Assembly (NCBI GenBank): GCA_964416755.1
Contig: CAYQFH010000112.1
Coordinates: forward strand, 1 to 8,367
Source: Thiopontia sp964416755
GTDB taxonomy: Bacteria > Pseudomonadota > Gammaproteobacteria > GCF-002020875
Length of the DNA: 8,367 nucleotides
Reading direction: 5' to 3'
In this document: positions 1 through 6,393 of the stretch, piece by piece
Numbering within the stretch: position 1 is the stretch's first letter
Layout of the letters: every line of letters begins with the position of its first letter
Notes under the pieces: generated by a model
The model's input: only the letters and a program-made list of their open reading frames with translations
What the model was told of the DNA's origin: nothing
Database searches by the model: none
Position numbers and translations under genes: made by a program

Positions 1-285
1 GCCGGTATCACCATGGGGATCGCCCTGCTCTCACTGGCCAGAAACCGCAAGATTTCCCGCCCACTGGCGATGACCGGTGAATTGACCTTGACTGGACGGG
101 TACTGCCAATCGGTGGCGTACGCGAGAAGACCATCGCAGCCCGCCGCCAGAATATCAAAGAGCTGATCTTCCCGGCCGAGAACGAGAAGGACTTCAAGGA
201 GCTGCCGGACTATATCCGCGAGGGGATCAAACCCCACTTTGTTGACCATTTCGATCAGGTCGCTAGTATAGTATTTGATAAATAA
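1..285 (+). CDS. lon: Lon ATP-dependent protease, C-terminal end (5' truncated by window)
   Basis: This is the last 94 codons of a Lon-family serine protease, the cytosolic AAA+ enzyme that degrades misfolded and regulatory proteins. Frame 1 is open from the first base. The window begins inside the catalytic-serine motif: the first residues, AGITMG, match what follows the serine in the Lon PSAG motif, so the serine codon should lie immediately upstream. The catalytic lysine is in GGVREKTIAA at 127-129, 43 residues after the expected serine, the same spacing as S679-K722 in E. coli Lon. The MTGE and GRVLPIGG motifs of the protease domain are present. The tail (PHFVDHFDQVASIVFDK) differs from E. 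coli Lon, so this may be a second Lon type; several gammaproteobacteria carry two. The cupin gene follows after 20 nt with no obvious terminator. Confidence 0.95.
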   Translation, partial: AGITMGIALLSLARNRKISRPLAMTGELTLTGRVLPIGGVREKTIAARRQNIKELIFPAENEKDFKELPDYIREGIKPHFVDHFDQVASIVFDK

Positions 286-305
286 AGTTATAGAGAAGCC
301 TGCCC

Positions 306-587
306 ATGCCCCTGGAAACCATCAAGATCACCCACGATCCCTCCGATTTCGAACTCGACATGTTGGGAGTAAAGCACTGGGCGATCTGGAGCAAGGAGCC
401 CTCCACCTTCCCCTGGAGCTATGAGTGCGAAGAGACCTGTCTCTTCCTCGCTGGGCGAGCTACGGTTACTCCGGACGGAGGAGAGCCGGTCGAGATGGGT
501 AAAGGGGACCTGGTCACCTTCCCCGCCGGGATGTCCTGCACTTGGGAGATCCATGAAGCGGTCGAGAAGCACTACCGTTTCAGCTAA
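306..587 (+). CDS. Small single-domain cupin (DUF861 / Cupin_3 type)
   Basis: A 93-residue protein that is almost entirely one cupin beta-barrel. The segment from residue 42 to the end (EETCLFLAGRATVTP, then GDLVTFPAGMSCTW at 67-80 and EKHYRFS at the end) fits the Cupin_3/DUF861 pattern seen in EutQ-like and ureidoglycine-aminohydrolase-like cupins. The first cupin motif has no HxH pair; only His83 and His89 lie near the expected second motif, so a normal two-His metal site is not evident. Substrate and function are unknown. Stand-alone DUF861 cupins are common uncharacterised proteins. The ATG at 306 is chosen because the product then has the expected family length; a weak GAGAAG lies at 293-298. 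It sits 20 nt after lon and 21 nt before uup, so co-transcription is likely. Confidence 0.85.
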   Translation: MPLETIKITHDPSDFELDMLGVKHWAIWSKEPSTFPWSYECEETCLFLAGRATVTPDGGEPVEMGKGDLVTFPAGMSCTWEIHEAVEKHYRFS

Positions 588-608
588 CCGCTCTACTCAC
601 TCCGCATT

Positions 609-2501
609 ATGTCTCTCCTGCAATTACAGGATATTCAGCTCGCCTATGGCGACCTCCCCCTGCTCGATCATGCCAATCTGATCATTGAGAAGGGGGAGCG
701 GCTCTGCCTGGTCGGCCGCAACGGTACCGGCAAGTCGACCCTGCTCAAGGTCATTGCGGGAGAAGCAACCCCTGAAGATGGAAAGATCGAGCGCGGCACC
801 ACCCATATCGCCCGCCTCAAGCAGGAGGTACCCCGTGGAACCAGTGGCACCATATACGATGTCACAGCAGAGGGCGTTGGAGAGATCGGTGCTCTGATTG
901 CCGACTACCACCACCTCTCACTGCAGTTGGCCACCGACCACAGCGATGCTCTGCTGGAGCAGATGGCCTCCGTACAACAAAAGATTGAAGCGGCCAATGG
1001 CTGGGCCATTCAACAGCAGATTGAGACCACCCTCTCCAAGATGGGACTGGATCCAGAGGATGATTTCAACAGCCTCTCCGGCGGAATGAAGCGTCGGGTA
1101 CTGCTGGCGCAGGCGCTGGTGCAGAGTCCCGACCTACTGCTACTCGACGAGCCCACCAACCACCTCGATATCGAATCGATTCAGTGGTTGGAAGATTTTC
1201 TGCTCAGCAGCCAGACCACCCTGCTCTTCATCACCCATGATCGCCAGTTCCTGCGCCATCTGGCCACCCGCATTATCGAACTGGATCGTGGCATCCTCAG
1301 TGACTGGCCCGGCAACTATGACCAATATCTGGAGCAGAAGGCAAAGGCACTGGAAGAGGAGGAGCGCAACAACGCCCTGTTCGACAAGAAGCTGGCGCAG
1401 GAAGAGGTGTGGATTCGCCAGGGGATCAAGGCACGTCGCACCCGTAATGAGGGACGGGTACGCTCACTGAAAAAAATGCGCGATGAGCGTAACCAGCGTC
1501 GTAACCGCAGCGGCAATGTGAAGATGGCAACCCAACAGACGGAGGCCTCCGGCAAGAAGGTGATCCGTGCCAAGAACATCAACCACCGCTTTGACAATAC
1601 CCCGCTGATCAACGACCTCTCGGTCAACATTCAGCGTGGTGACCGCATCGGCATCATCGGCCCCAATGGCGTAGGCAAGAGTACCCTGCTACGCATTCTA
1701 CTGGGAGAGAGCACCCCCGACAGCGGCAGCGTACAACATGGCACCCGATTGCAGATCGCCTATTTTGACCAGCTACGCAACCAGCTCAAGGAGGATCGCT
1801 CGGTACAAGACAATGTGGCCGATGGCAGTGACAACATCATGCTCAATGGCAAGAGCAAGCATGTAATCAGCTACCTGCAGGATTTCCTCTTCTCTCCACA
1901 ACGAGCACGTAGTCCAGTCAGCGCACTCTCTGGCGGAGAACGCAACCGCCTGCTGTTGGCCCGCCTCTTCTGCAAACCGGCCAATCTACTGGTAATGGAT
2001 GAGCCGACCAATGACCTGGATGTGGAAACTCTGGAACTACTGGAGGAGCTGCTGCTGGAGTACGAAGGAACACTGCTACTGGTCAGCCATGACCGCGCCT
2101 TCCTCAACAACGTGGTCACCAGCACCTTGGTATTCGAAGGTGAGGGGGAGGTCAATGAGTATGTTGGCGGCTATGAGGACTGGATTCGACAACGCAAGGT
2201 AGAGCTGCCCACTACCGAAAAAGCCAAACCACCCCACCAATCCACTGCTGCCCCCGCACAGCAGCCTAGCAAGAAGAAGCTGAGCTACAAGGAGAAGCAG
2301 GAGTTGGAGGCACTACCCAAACAGATCGAAGCGCTGGAAGCAGAGCAGGAGCAGCTGCATCAACAGTTGTCTGACCCTGATTTCTATCGAGAGGGTGGAG
2401 AGGAGGTCACCAGCGTAACCGAGCGGGTGAAACAGCTGGAGTCGGACCTTGCCACAGCCTATGATCTCTGGGAGACATTGGAGGCACAGGAAAATGGATA
2501 A
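609..2501 (+). CDS. uup: ABC-F family ATPase Uup
   Basis: A 630-residue soluble ATPase with two ABC cassettes and no membrane segments, close to the length of E. coli Uup (about 635). Cassette 1: Walker A GRNGTGKST at 36-44, signature LSGGM at 156-160, Walker B ending in DEPTNHLD at 180-187, switch His210. A charged linker at about 240-310 contains EEVWIRQGIKARRTRNEGR, a strongly Uup-like stretch. Cassette 2: Walker A GPNGVGKST at 351-359, signature LSGGE at 440-444, DEPTNDLD at 464-471, His494. A Pro/Ala/Lys-rich hinge (535-557) leads to a C-terminal coiled coil (about 558-627), the DNA-binding CTD of Uup. ABC-F proteins act on ribosomes; Uup is also linked to branched DNA intermediates and to precise excision of transposons. 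The N-terminus aligns with E. coli Uup from Met1, which supports the ATG, although no Shine-Dalgarno is visible upstream. Confidence 0.96.
   Translation: MSLLQLQDIQLAYGDLPLLDHANLIIEKGERLCLVGRNGTGKSTLLKVIAGEATPEDGKIERGTTHIARLKQEVPRGTSGTIYDVTAEGVGEIGALIADYHHLSLQLATDHSDALLEQMASVQQKIEAANGWAIQQQIETTLSKMGLDPEDDFNSLSGGMKRRVLLAQALVQSPDLLLLDEPTNHLDIESIQWLEDFLLSSQTTLLFITHDRQFLRHLATRIIELDRGILSDWPGNYDQYLEQKAKALEEEERNNALFDKKLAQEEVWIRQGIKARRTRNEGRVRSLKKMRDERNQRRNRSGNVKMATQQTEASGKKVIRAKNINHRFDNTPLINDLSVNIQRGDRIGIIGPNGVGKSTLLRILLGESTPDSGSVQHGTRLQIAYFDQLRNQLKEDRSVQDNVADGSDNIMLNGKSKHVISYLQDFLFSPQRARSPVSALSGGERNRLLLARLFCKPANLLVMDEPTNDLDVETLELLEELLLEYEGTLLLVSHDRAFLNNVVTSTLVFEGEGEVNEYVGGYEDWIRQRKVELPTTEKAKPPHQSTAAPAQQPSKKKLSYKEKQELEALPKQIEALEAEQEQLHQQLSDPDFYREGGEEVTSVTERVKQLESDLATAYDLWETLEAQENG
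2480..2484 (+). promoter_or_regulatory. Shine-Dalgarno of slyX
   Basis: GGAGG inside the last codons of uup, 9 nt before the ATG at 2494. It decides the slyX start in favour of 2494 over the in-frame ATG at 2449. Confidence 0.7.
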
Positions 2502-2703
2502 TGAGCAGCGAATGAATGAGCTGGAGAGCCGCCTCGCCTTTCAGGACGAGCATATCCAACAACTCAACGACATCATCACCAAACTGCAGCTGGAGGTGAT
2601 GACACTCAGTGAACGCCTCTCCGACTCGGAGCGACGCATTCAGGAGATCACTCCTTCTCTACTGAAATCCCTGTCAGAAGAGACACCACCTCCCCACTAC
2701 TAG
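2494..2703 (+). CDS. slyX: SlyX family protein
   Basis: A 69-residue, almost wholly coiled-coil protein. It has the SlyX hallmarks: an N-terminal heptad region beginning MDNEQRMNELESRLAFQDEH, continuing leucine/isoleucine heptads, and a C-terminal PPHY. Length matches the family (about 70-75 residues). The cellular function of SlyX is not established; it was named for its position beside slyD in E. coli. The start is the ATG at 2494, which overlaps the end of uup by 8 nt in another frame and has a strong GGAGG at 2480-2484, 9 nt upstream. A longer in-frame start at 2449 would add 15 residues unlike the family and has no ribosome site. Overlap with uup suggests translational coupling. Confidence 0.93.
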   Translation: MDNEQRMNELESRLAFQDEHIQQLNDIITKLQLEVMTLSERLSDSERRIQEITPSLLKSLSEETPPPHY

Positions 2704-2715
2704 AGGGGATCGCCG

Positions 2716-3060
2716 TCACTGACGGTGCAACACCTCGGATAGAATCGACAGCTCCTGAGCAATCTGCTGCTGTTGGTGCTGTGAAATGCGCACCATCTGC
2801 TTGAGGTTATTGAGCTGCTGTTCAAATGCACTGCTTTCGACCTGCTGCCCCTGCAGCGCCTCCTGCAGCACTTCAATTCTCTCCAGAATCTCTGCAGGGG
2901 AGACCACTGGAATCTCTGGTTCTGGTTCTGGTTCTGGTTCTTGCACTTTACCTCGCCCAAATAGAGTTACCAACGCACCCTTCAGATCCTCTTTCAAGTA
3001 GTGAACCCCCTCCCCCACATAAAAGGTGAACCGGGATAACGGTGACTGTTCACTCTTCAT
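2716..3060 (-). CDS. Hypothetical 114-aa protein with Glu-Pro repeat and C-terminal coiled coil
   Basis: I do not recognise this protein. Three parts are visible. An N-terminal segment (about 8-37) is mixed aromatic and charged (RFTFYVGEGVHYLKEDLKG) and could be a short amphipathic or peripheral membrane element; there is no signal peptide or clear transmembrane helix. A spacer at 41-49 is a perfect EPEPEPEPE. The C-terminal part (about 55-112) is a Gln/Leu-rich predicted coiled coil including QHQQQQ. It is the last gene of the leftward signalling operon, 28 nt after the REC-GGDEF-EAL stop, with its own good ribosome site. Location suggests a role near c-di-GMP or NO signalling, perhaps as an adaptor, but this is inference only. 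The good Shine-Dalgarno, ATG start and non-random composition support a real gene. Confidence 0.75.
   Translation of the reverse strand: MKSEQSPLSRFTFYVGEGVHYLKEDLKGALVTLFGRGKVQEPEPEPEPEIPVVSPAEILERIEVLQEALQGQQVESSAFEQQLNNLKQMVRISQHQQQQIAQELSILSEVLHRQ
2915..2941 (-). repeat. Hexanucleotide tandem repeat encoding (Glu-Pro)n
   Basis: A perfect period-6 run of 27 nt (4.5 copies of TCTGGT on the + strand; GAACCA on the coding strand). It encodes the EPEPEPEPE spacer of the 114-aa protein. Copy-number change by slippage would lengthen or shorten the spacer by Glu-Pro pairs without breaking the frame. Confidence 0.9.
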
Positions 3061-3067
3061 GATTTGA

Positions 3068-3072
3068 CTCCT
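3068..3072 (-). promoter_or_regulatory. Shine-Dalgarno of the 114-aa gene
   Basis: On the minus strand AGGAG (within AGAGGAGTC) lies 7 nt before the ATG at 3060-3058. It is the clearest ribosome site in the leftward operon and supports this small gene being translated independently. Confidence 0.7.
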
Positions 3073-3088
3073 CTGCTCACCAAAACCT

Positions 3089-4942
3089 TTATTTCAGACC
3101 CAGCACTTCATCGAGTGGTCTTGGCTTGTCGTAAAAATAGCCCTGAGCATAGTTAACTCCAATCTTCTTCAGATCCGCCACAATATGCTCATCCTCTACA
3201 AATTCTGCAATCGACTCCATCCCCATCACCATAGAGACGCTCTGCATCGCCTTGACCATGGCTCGGTCAATCTTATTCTCCACCACCCCCAGCACAAACT
3301 GCCCATCAATTTTCAGATAATCTACCGGAAGCGACTTGAGATAGGAGAAGGAGGACATCCCGGAACCAAAATCATCCAGCGCAAAACGGAACCCAAGCCG
3401 TTTCATCTCGGTGATGAACTTCTCAGCTTTCTTGAGCTGGTGAATTGCAGCCGTTTCAGTCACCTCAAAATAGATGCTATTGGTATCGAGCTGGTAGCGC
3501 TTTACCTGCTCATACACATATTCATAAAGATCCTCTTCAACCACAGAGGTCCCTGACAGGTTGATGCCCAACATCACGGGAGCTGCATCCGGGTCCATCT
3601 TTTTCCGATGCCTCAACGTTTCGAAAGTCTTATCCAGAACCCAGCGGTCAATCTGGCGCATCAAGCCATAACGCTCACTTGCCGGAATGAATACATTGGG
3701 CGCAATGAGCTCCCCATTCTGATCAAGCATCCGGATCAGAACCTCATAATGTTGAATTGGCTGATGATCCTGGCTCTGCTCCATTCCCGCCAGCGGAACA
3801 ATCGGTTGCGCATAGAGCTGGAACCGATCTTCCTGGATGGCTCTACTGACCATGCCCACTATGGCCATCTCATTCACCCGCTGTTCTGCTGCCTTATCTC
3901 CATCGTTATAGACAAAGAGCTGATTTCTGCCTCGATCCTTGGATTCATAACAGGCCATATCCGCAAACTTGATCAATTCATGTCGGGTATACAGCCGCTG
4001 CGAATGGAAACCGACAATACCGATACTGGCCCCTACCGTAAACTCCATCTCATCAAAGAAGAAACTGAAGTTATTGATGACCTGGAGAATCGCCTGAGCA
4101 AAACTCCTGGAACTCTCATCCCCCCTCCCGACACAGAGGATTCCAAACTCATCCCCTCCCAACCGGGCCAAAAGATCATGCTCTCCCATGGTTGCCTGAA
4201 GCAGGCTGGAGAGCTCCTGCAACAGCTGATCACCCGCATAGTGCCCACAGGTATCATTAACCACCTTGAACTGATCCAGATCGAGATACAACAACGCATG
4301 ATGCTGATCACTGGCAGGCACCTTCTCCAGCAACAGATCCACCTCACGGAAAAAGGCGCGACGGTTGTTCAACCCCGTCAACGCATCATGGTTTGCCTGG
4401 TACTCAAGCTGACGCGCCATGTAGCGCATCTTCTCTTCCGCCTCCACTCTCTGGTACTCGCGCGTCCAACTGATACTGAGCGTTCGTGCCAACTGTACCA
4501 CTTCATCTCCAGAGAATGGTTTGGAAACCAACATGGTATTTTTATTCAATACCTCCTGCATCTCATCAACGGTACGATCAGAGTAGGCGGTAACAAAGAC
4601 AATATGAATATTGTCATCCACCTCGCGAATGCGTTGCGCCGTCTCCAGACCATCCCATCCCGGAGGCATCCGCACATCCACAAAAGCAACGGAATATGGT
4701 GTCCCCTCTGCAACCGCCTCTTCTACCCGCTGCAGCGCTTCCCGCCCCTGCAGGGCAGTGGTTACCCGGAATTCCCGATTGCTATTACCACTATTTTCAC
4801 TCTCTTCCCCAAGCAATGAAACCAGTTCTCCCAACCCATCCTCATGAGGCGTAAGAAAATCGAGATAGATATCGATAATTTTCTGTTCATCATCAACAAC
4901 CAGAATCCGGTTATTGCCCAATACAGGATGAAGATTCAACAT
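3089..4942 (-). CDS. Response regulator with REC, GGDEF and EAL domains (cyclic-di-GMP synthase/phosphodiesterase)
   Basis: A 617-residue cytoplasmic regulator. REC domain (about 11-155): acidic pair D17-D18, phospho-acceptor D89 in FVDVRMP, T118 and K141 (SKPF). About 20 extra residues lie between helix 1 and strand 2 (roughly 33-57). GGDEF domain (about 180-345): DLDQFKVVND at 221-230 and an intact GGDEF at 262-266, so diguanylate cyclase activity is plausible. The inhibitory site four residues before it reads GEHD instead of RxxD. EAL domain (about 365-615): EVL in place of EAL (E400), N461, E493, D523-D524, K544, D546, E580, E583 and Q600, so all usual phosphodiesterase residues are present. 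The gene starts 6 nt after the kinase stop, with no good ribosome site of its own, which suggests translational coupling; the kinase is the obvious phosphodonor. Architecture and neighbours resemble Legionella Lpg0277/Lpl0329. Confidence 0.95.
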   Translation of the reverse strand: MLNLHPVLGNNRILVVDDEQKIIDIYLDFLTPHEDGLGELVSLLGEESENSGNSNREFRVTTALQGREALQRVEEAVAEGTPYSVAFVDVRMPPGWDGLETAQRIREVDDNIHIVFVTAYSDRTVDEMQEVLNKNTMLVSKPFSGDEVVQLARTLSISWTREYQRVEAEEKMRYMARQLEYQANHDALTGLNNRRAFFREVDLLLEKVPASDQHHALLYLDLDQFKVVNDTCGHYAGDQLLQELSSLLQATMGEHDLLARLGGDEFGILCVGRGDESSRSFAQAILQVINNFSFFFDEMEFTVGASIGIVGFHSQRLYTRHELIKFADMACYESKDRGRNQLFVYNDGDKAAEQRVNEMAIVGMVSRAIQEDRFQLYAQPIVPLAGMEQSQDHQPIQHYEVLIRMLDQNGELIAPNVFIPASERYGLMRQIDRWVLDKTFETLRHRKKMDPDAAPVMLGINLSGTSVVEEDLYEYVYEQVKRYQLDTNSIYFEVTETAAIHQLKKAEKFITEMKRLGFRFALDDFGSGMSSFSYLKSLPVDYLKIDGQFVLGVVENKIDRAMVKAMQSVSMVMGMESIAEFVEDEHIVADLKKIGVNYAQGYFYDKPRPLDEVLGLK

Positions 4943-4948
4943 CAGAGG

Positions 4949-6388
4949 TTAATCAATGCGCTGAGGAAGGCGAAAACAGATGGTCGCACCGCAACCTGCG
5001 CCATCGCTCTCCACAGTCATCTTGCCTCCCAGTTTATTAACAAAGTTGGCAGCTGAGTGCAGCCCGAAACCGCTCCCTTCGACCTTGGTAGTGAAGCCGT
5101 GATTGAAGAGCTTGGGCAGCATATCTGGCGCAATGCCGCAACCATTGTCCCTGACACAGAGCTGGAACTGATCTCTGCCTGCTTTACTAGCGACAACCTG
5201 GATCTCACCCTCAAGTGCCCCCTTCTGCATCTGCTCATAAATTGCCTCACGGCTATTTTTCAAAAGATTCAGCAAGAGCTGGATCAGCTGATTACGTGGC
5301 AGATGAAGCTTTCCTGGCACCCGATCCAGGTCCATATGGATTTTTACGGCATGTTTGTCCATGATCTCCTGCTGCATCACCATGATATTTTTCATCAATT
5401 CATTGAGGCGGAAGGTGGTATTGGTGTGACTCATCGCCGCTGAACTCTTCTGAATACGAATGATCTCGGAGATATGGTTCACCCCCTCTTCAATCGCCTC
5501 TGCACTGGGAATCACCTCATCCACAATCATCTTGTCCAGCAGTTCACCTGATCTTTGCAACAATGTAGGCATGTTATCCAACAGATTCAGTTCGACTTTT
5601 CCCCTGATCTCCTCAATCTCCTGATCCACTTTCCCACCGGACTCCTTGAGCATTGAAGCCACCTTGCGGATATTCTCTCCCTGCTTGATCACCCGGGTCG
5701 AGCTACCATAGAGGCCGGTTACAGCATTGCCGATATTATGCAGAATCGTTGTGCTCATCTCTGCCACACCAGACTGGAAGGCATTGTATTGCGCCTCCTC
5801 CTCCATGCGTTTGCGCTCGCGCATGTCTTGCGCAGCAACCACAATATATCGATCCGTCTCTGAGGGCTGTGCGACCTCACCGGACATCAGTACCGGAATT
5901 TCTACTCCTTCTGCAGTGAGCATCAGCTGTTCAATCTTCTCTCCCTTACCGGTTCGAATCAGCTGATCAAGAGGGGTATCAACCGAGAAGAAGAAGTCAT
6001 CTCCCTCCTCCTCCTCCTCAACGAAAAGCTCCGCAATACTCTTGCCAATCATTGCATCAAGCTCATACCCCAACAGGTTGGCTGCTGCAGGGTTGACCTG
6101 CTCGATAAAACCTTCACTACTGGTGATAAAGAGCGCCTCTGTGATCGAATCAAGAATGCTTTTGGTATAGTAGTTGGCCTCCTGCAACGACTGATTGAGC
6201 GTCTTGTACTCCTCCTCTCGTAGCTGCACCTCTTCAAGCTGCTGCCTCAACAGTCCAAGATTGCTGTGTACAACCGAATACTCGGTCTCTTCAGCCTCCT
6301 GCAGCAGACGCAAACGCTCCTTGAGGACCGTATTGGTCTGCTCCAGCGCTGCAATCTTCTCTTCTGCCTGTTCTATCGTCAGACCCAT
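4949..6388 (-). CDS. Soluble PAS-domain histidine kinase (NahK-like position in a FIST operon)
   Basis: A 479-residue kinase with no transmembrane segment, so cytoplasmic. Residue numbers are from the ATG at 6388. An N-terminal coiled coil (about 3-75) leads into a PAS domain (about 75-187, with ITEALFITSSEGFIEQVNPA and later IPVLMSGEV). The putative H-box, TTILHNIGNAVTGL, places the phosphorylated His at 217; the HNIGN form differs from the canonical HExxxP of HisKA kinases. The ATPase domain is complete: N-box NLLKNSREA at 374-382, G1 DNGCG at 414-418, F-box FNHGFTTK, G2 GSGFG at 438-442. There is no receiver domain, so the next gene's REC is the expected partner. A TTG at 6397 would give 482 aa and overlap the FIST stop; I prefer ATG 6388, with a weak AGAAG 10 nt upstream. 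Known NosP-linked kinases are regulated by the FIST protein; that role is inferred here. Confidence 0.92.
   Translation of the reverse strand: MGLTIEQAEEKIAALEQTNTVLKERLRLLQEAEETEYSVVHSNLGLLRQQLEEVQLREEEYKTLNQSLQEANYYTKSILDSITEALFITSSEGFIEQVNPAAANLLGYELDAMIGKSIAELFVEEEEEGDDFFFSVDTPLDQLIRTGKGEKIEQLMLTAEGVEIPVLMSGEVAQPSETDRYIVVAAQDMRERKRMEEEAQYNAFQSGVAEMSTTILHNIGNAVTGLYGSSTRVIKQGENIRKVASMLKESGGKVDQEIEEIRGKVELNLLDNMPTLLQRSGELLDKMIVDEVIPSAEAIEEGVNHISEIIRIQKSSAAMSHTNTTFRLNELMKNIMVMQQEIMDKHAVKIHMDLDRVPGKLHLPRNQLIQLLLNLLKNSREAIYEQMQKGALEGEIQVVASKAGRDQFQLCVRDNGCGIAPDMLPKLFNHGFTTKVEGSGFGLHSAANFVNKLGGKMTVESDGAGCGATICFRLPQRID
6004..6019 (-). repeat. GAG trinucleotide run encoding five Glu
   Basis: A period-3 run (CCT on the + strand) giving five consecutive GAG codons inside the PAS domain of the kinase, residues about 124-128, followed by an acidic GDD. 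It lies in a probable loop, and slippage would change loop length in frame. Confidence 0.75.
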
Positions 6389-6393
6389 AATTC

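Noticed and set aside
288..572. Minus-strand open frame opposite the cupin gene
   Set aside because: Antisense shadow of a gene with clear cupin motifs; no domain of its own.
1316..1630. Minus-strand Arg/Ser-rich frames opposite uup
   Set aside because: Low-complexity composition typical of antisense reading of the charged Uup linker; no start signal or domain.
2449..2703. Longer slyX start at 2449
   Set aside because: It adds 15 residues unlike SlyX and lacks a ribosome site, whereas ATG 2494 has GGAGG 9 nt upstream.
2711..2727. Hairpin between the convergent genes as an intrinsic terminator
   Set aside because: The stem is 5-7 bp with a G-T pair and there is no T run on either strand; it also overlaps the stop of the 114-aa gene. 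Too weak to call.
2915..2941. Hexanucleotide repeat as an on/off phase-variation switch
   Set aside because: A 6-nt unit cannot shift the frame, and the tract lies inside the coding region rather than in a promoter.
3608..4819. A 403-codon open frame on the + strand
   Set aside because: It lies wholly antisense to the REC-GGDEF-EAL gene, whose domains are unmistakable. The + strand product has no recognisable domain and no ribosome site; it is a shadow frame.
5057..5443. 128-codon + strand frame opposite the kinase ATPase domain
   Set aside because: Antisense to conserved N, G1, F and G2 boxes; no ribosome site or recognisable product.
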